This document shows, one piece after another, positions 5,428 to 6,869 of a stretch of DNA of 6,869 nt (its first letter is position 1; each line of letters opens with the position of its first letter). The notes beneath the pieces are model-generated. The model did not search any database, was not told the DNA's origin, and saw nothing but the letters and a program-made list of their open reading frames with translations. This DNA is from Candidatus Oleimmundimicrobium americanum (GTDB taxonomy: Bacteria > Actinomycetota > Aquicultoria > UBA3085 > Oleimmundimicrobiaceae): contig DFBH01000079.1 in the NCBI GenBank assembly GCA_002366545.1, forward strand, positions 6,581 to 13,449, in the 5' to 3' direction. A program made the translations under genes and the position numbers.

Positions 5428-6869
5428 ATGGCTGAAAAGTTTTTAAATAAGTTAGTAGAGCTTGAGGAAAAATTTGGAGCAAATAATAAATCGGTGGTGG
5501 GAGGTTTTGCTGAATATCTTCAAAACACGGATTTTGATTTGTCAAATTTTAAAACATGTTCATCCTCTGAGAGAATTAAGATTTTAAAAAAAATAAAAAC
5601 TCAAGAGCCATCCTTTAGAGATTTTTCAAAATTTGATTCAATCGAGAAGGTTGCTTTGCTCGATAAGCCCATTGAATCGGTGAGATATGTTGGAATTGCT
5701 ACAGGCAAACGTTTTAGACGATTAAAAATTGAAACCATTGGAGACCTTTTATATCATTTCCCTCATAGATATCTGAATTTTGCTAAAATAAGGAAGATAT
5801 CCGAAGTTAAAATCGGGGAAGATGTTACTGTCGTTGGTGAAATTAAAGATGTAAGAAAACACAGGGGGCAGAGAGGCACCAGGGTTTTAAGTTTAGGGGT
5901 TTTTGACGGTACCGGATATATTTATGGAACATGGTTTAATCAAGACTATATTGCCGGAAGACTTAAAAAAGGAACGCAAGTTGCATTAAGCGGTAAGGTG
6001 CTTTACAAGTTTGGATTGATGCAGATTCAAAACCCACTTTTTGATGTTATTGAAGATGTTTCGGAACGCAAATCTTGTACTTATTCAGCAGATTGTCAGA
6101 GGGGGGCACATACCGGAAGAATTATCCCCATACATCCCGCCACTCAAGATCTTTCATCCACTTTAATTAGACGCATTATAAAAAATTTGCTTGATGAATT
6201 TTCGGATATGCCCGATTTTATGCCCATAGAATTAAGAGACAAATTTAAGATTCTGCCTCTTTCTTTTAGCTTAAAGGAAATTCATTTTCCTTCATCTGAA
6301 TTAAAATTAAAAAAGGCAAAGGAAAGACTCCTTTTTGACGAACTTTTTTTAATGCAATTGGGGTTAGCCTTTAAGAAGAGCAAATTTAAGGAAAGCAATG
6401 TCGGAATTAAGCACATTATCAAAGAAGAACAAATGACTCCGTTTTTTAGTTTGCTGCCGTTTGAATTAACAACGGACCAAAAAAAAGTCCTTAAAGATAT
6501 TCAAAAAGACATGACCGGCTTGCGTCCGATGAATCGTCTGCTGCAAGGGGAAGTTGGTTCCGGCAAAACGGTTGTAGCTTTAGCTGCTTTGTATTCTACG
6601 ATTAAAAATGGTTATCAGGGTGCAATTATGGCTCCAACAGAAGTTCTTGCTAATCAACATTATCGTAAAACAAAAAATATTCTAAATAAACTTGGGGTAT
6701 CTTCTGTAAATTTAACCGGAAGTTTGCCTTCTAAGAAAAAGAAAGAATTTCAAGATGAGATAAATAAAGGAAATATTGATATTGTTATTGGAACCCACGC
6801 TTTAATACAAGAAGGTGTTGAATTTAACAACTTAGGTTTGGTTGTCATAGATGAGCAACATCGCTTTGG
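5428..6869 (+). CDS. recG: ATP-dependent DNA helicase RecG, N-terminal 480 residues (cut by window edge)
   Basis: RecG is a double-strand DNA translocase that regresses stalled replication forks and processes branched recombination intermediates. Residues 1 to about 80 form a helical, Lys/Glu-rich N-terminal extension that E. coli RecG lacks but several other phyla have. The conserved core starts at RYVGIATGKRFRRLKIETIG (86-105) and DLLYHFPHRY (106-115). An OB-fold wedge domain follows at about 125-215. The helicase part shows PFELTTDQKKVLKDI (344-358), Walker A GEVGSGKT (374-381), MAPTEVLANQHY (401-412), VIGTHALIQ (453-461) and the DEQH box (475-478), where the window ends. Most of the helicase motor from motif III onward is therefore missing, by truncation and not by mutation. 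The ATG at 5428 has AGGA at 5416-5419 inside the end of the degV gene, eight bases away, and a 4-base gap, so the genes are coupled. The first Walker A position after Gly is Glu, where Asp is more usual. Confidence 0.97.
   Translation, partial: MAEKFLNKLVELEEKFGANNKSVVGGFAEYLQNTDFDLSNFKTCSSSERIKILKKIKTQEPSFRDFSKFDSIEKVALLDKPIESVRYVGIATGKRFRRLKIETIGDLLYHFPHRYLNFAKIRKISEVKIGEDVTVVGEIKDVRKHRGQRGTRVLSLGVFDGTGYIYGTWFNQDYIAGRLKKGTQVALSGKVLYKFGLMQIQNPLFDVIEDVSERKSCTYSADCQRGAHTGRIIPIHPATQDLSSTLIRRIIKNLLDEFSDMPDFMPIELRDKFKILPLSFSLKEIHFPSSELKLKKAKERLLFDELFLMQLGLAFKKSKFKESNVGIKHIIKEEQMTPFFSLLPFELTTDQKKVLKDIQKDMTGLRPMNRLLQGEVGSGKTVVALAALYSTIKNGYQGAIMAPTEVLANQHYRKTKNILNKLGVSSVNLTGSLPSKKKKEFQDEINKGNIDIVIGTHALIQEGVEFNNLGLVVIDEQHRF

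Overview
This is an AT-rich stretch of bacterial chromosome with dense, single-copy housekeeping genes. In order it holds: a 144-base leader with two kinds of repeat; thiL and thiD (thiamine pyrophosphate synthesis); a 272-base gap that carries what looks like a broken small gene; rpmB (ribosomal protein L28) on the minus strand; and then, on the plus strand, an Asp23/Gls24-family gene, a FakA-type DAK2-domain kinase gene, a DegV/FakB-type fatty-acid-binding protein gene, and the first 480 codons of recG, which runs off the right edge.

The likely host is a Gram-positive-type bacterium. As I recall it, thiL-thiD-rpmB-DAK2-recG is the actinobacterial order (Streptomyces-like), while rpmB divergent from asp23-fakA, with recG downstream, is the Firmicutes order (in Bacillus the thiamine gene next to rpmB is thiN). 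The AT-rich composition together with an actinobacterial thiL-thiD start suggests a deep-branching, low-GC actinobacterial lineage or a close relative, perhaps known only from metagenomes. This is inference from gene order; I could not run a phylogeny.

The genes form three transcription units. thiL and thiD abut with no spacer and are almost certainly co-transcribed and translationally coupled. rpmB has its own good minus-strand promoter. The asp23-fakA-fakB-recG operon starts from a divergent extended -10 promoter in the same 154-base spacer, with gaps of 17, 45 and 4 bases between its genes. FakA and FakB together form fatty acid kinase, which phosphorylates exogenous or recycled fatty acids bound to FakB so that they can enter phospholipid synthesis. 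Asp23-family proteins are envelope or stress associated. RecG remodels stalled replication forks and is probably carried along by conserved gene order.

I see no mobile element, CRISPR array, defence system or other clearly new system. The points most worth a second look are: the fakB/degV gene, whose ribosome-binding site fits an AUA codon better than the only canonical start; the apparent frameshifted relic after thiD, with a 12-bp inverted repeat at the frame change; a G-rich cluster at the 5' end of thiD in an otherwise AT-rich window; the repeat-derived leader ahead of thiL; and Tyr in FakB where His is usual.
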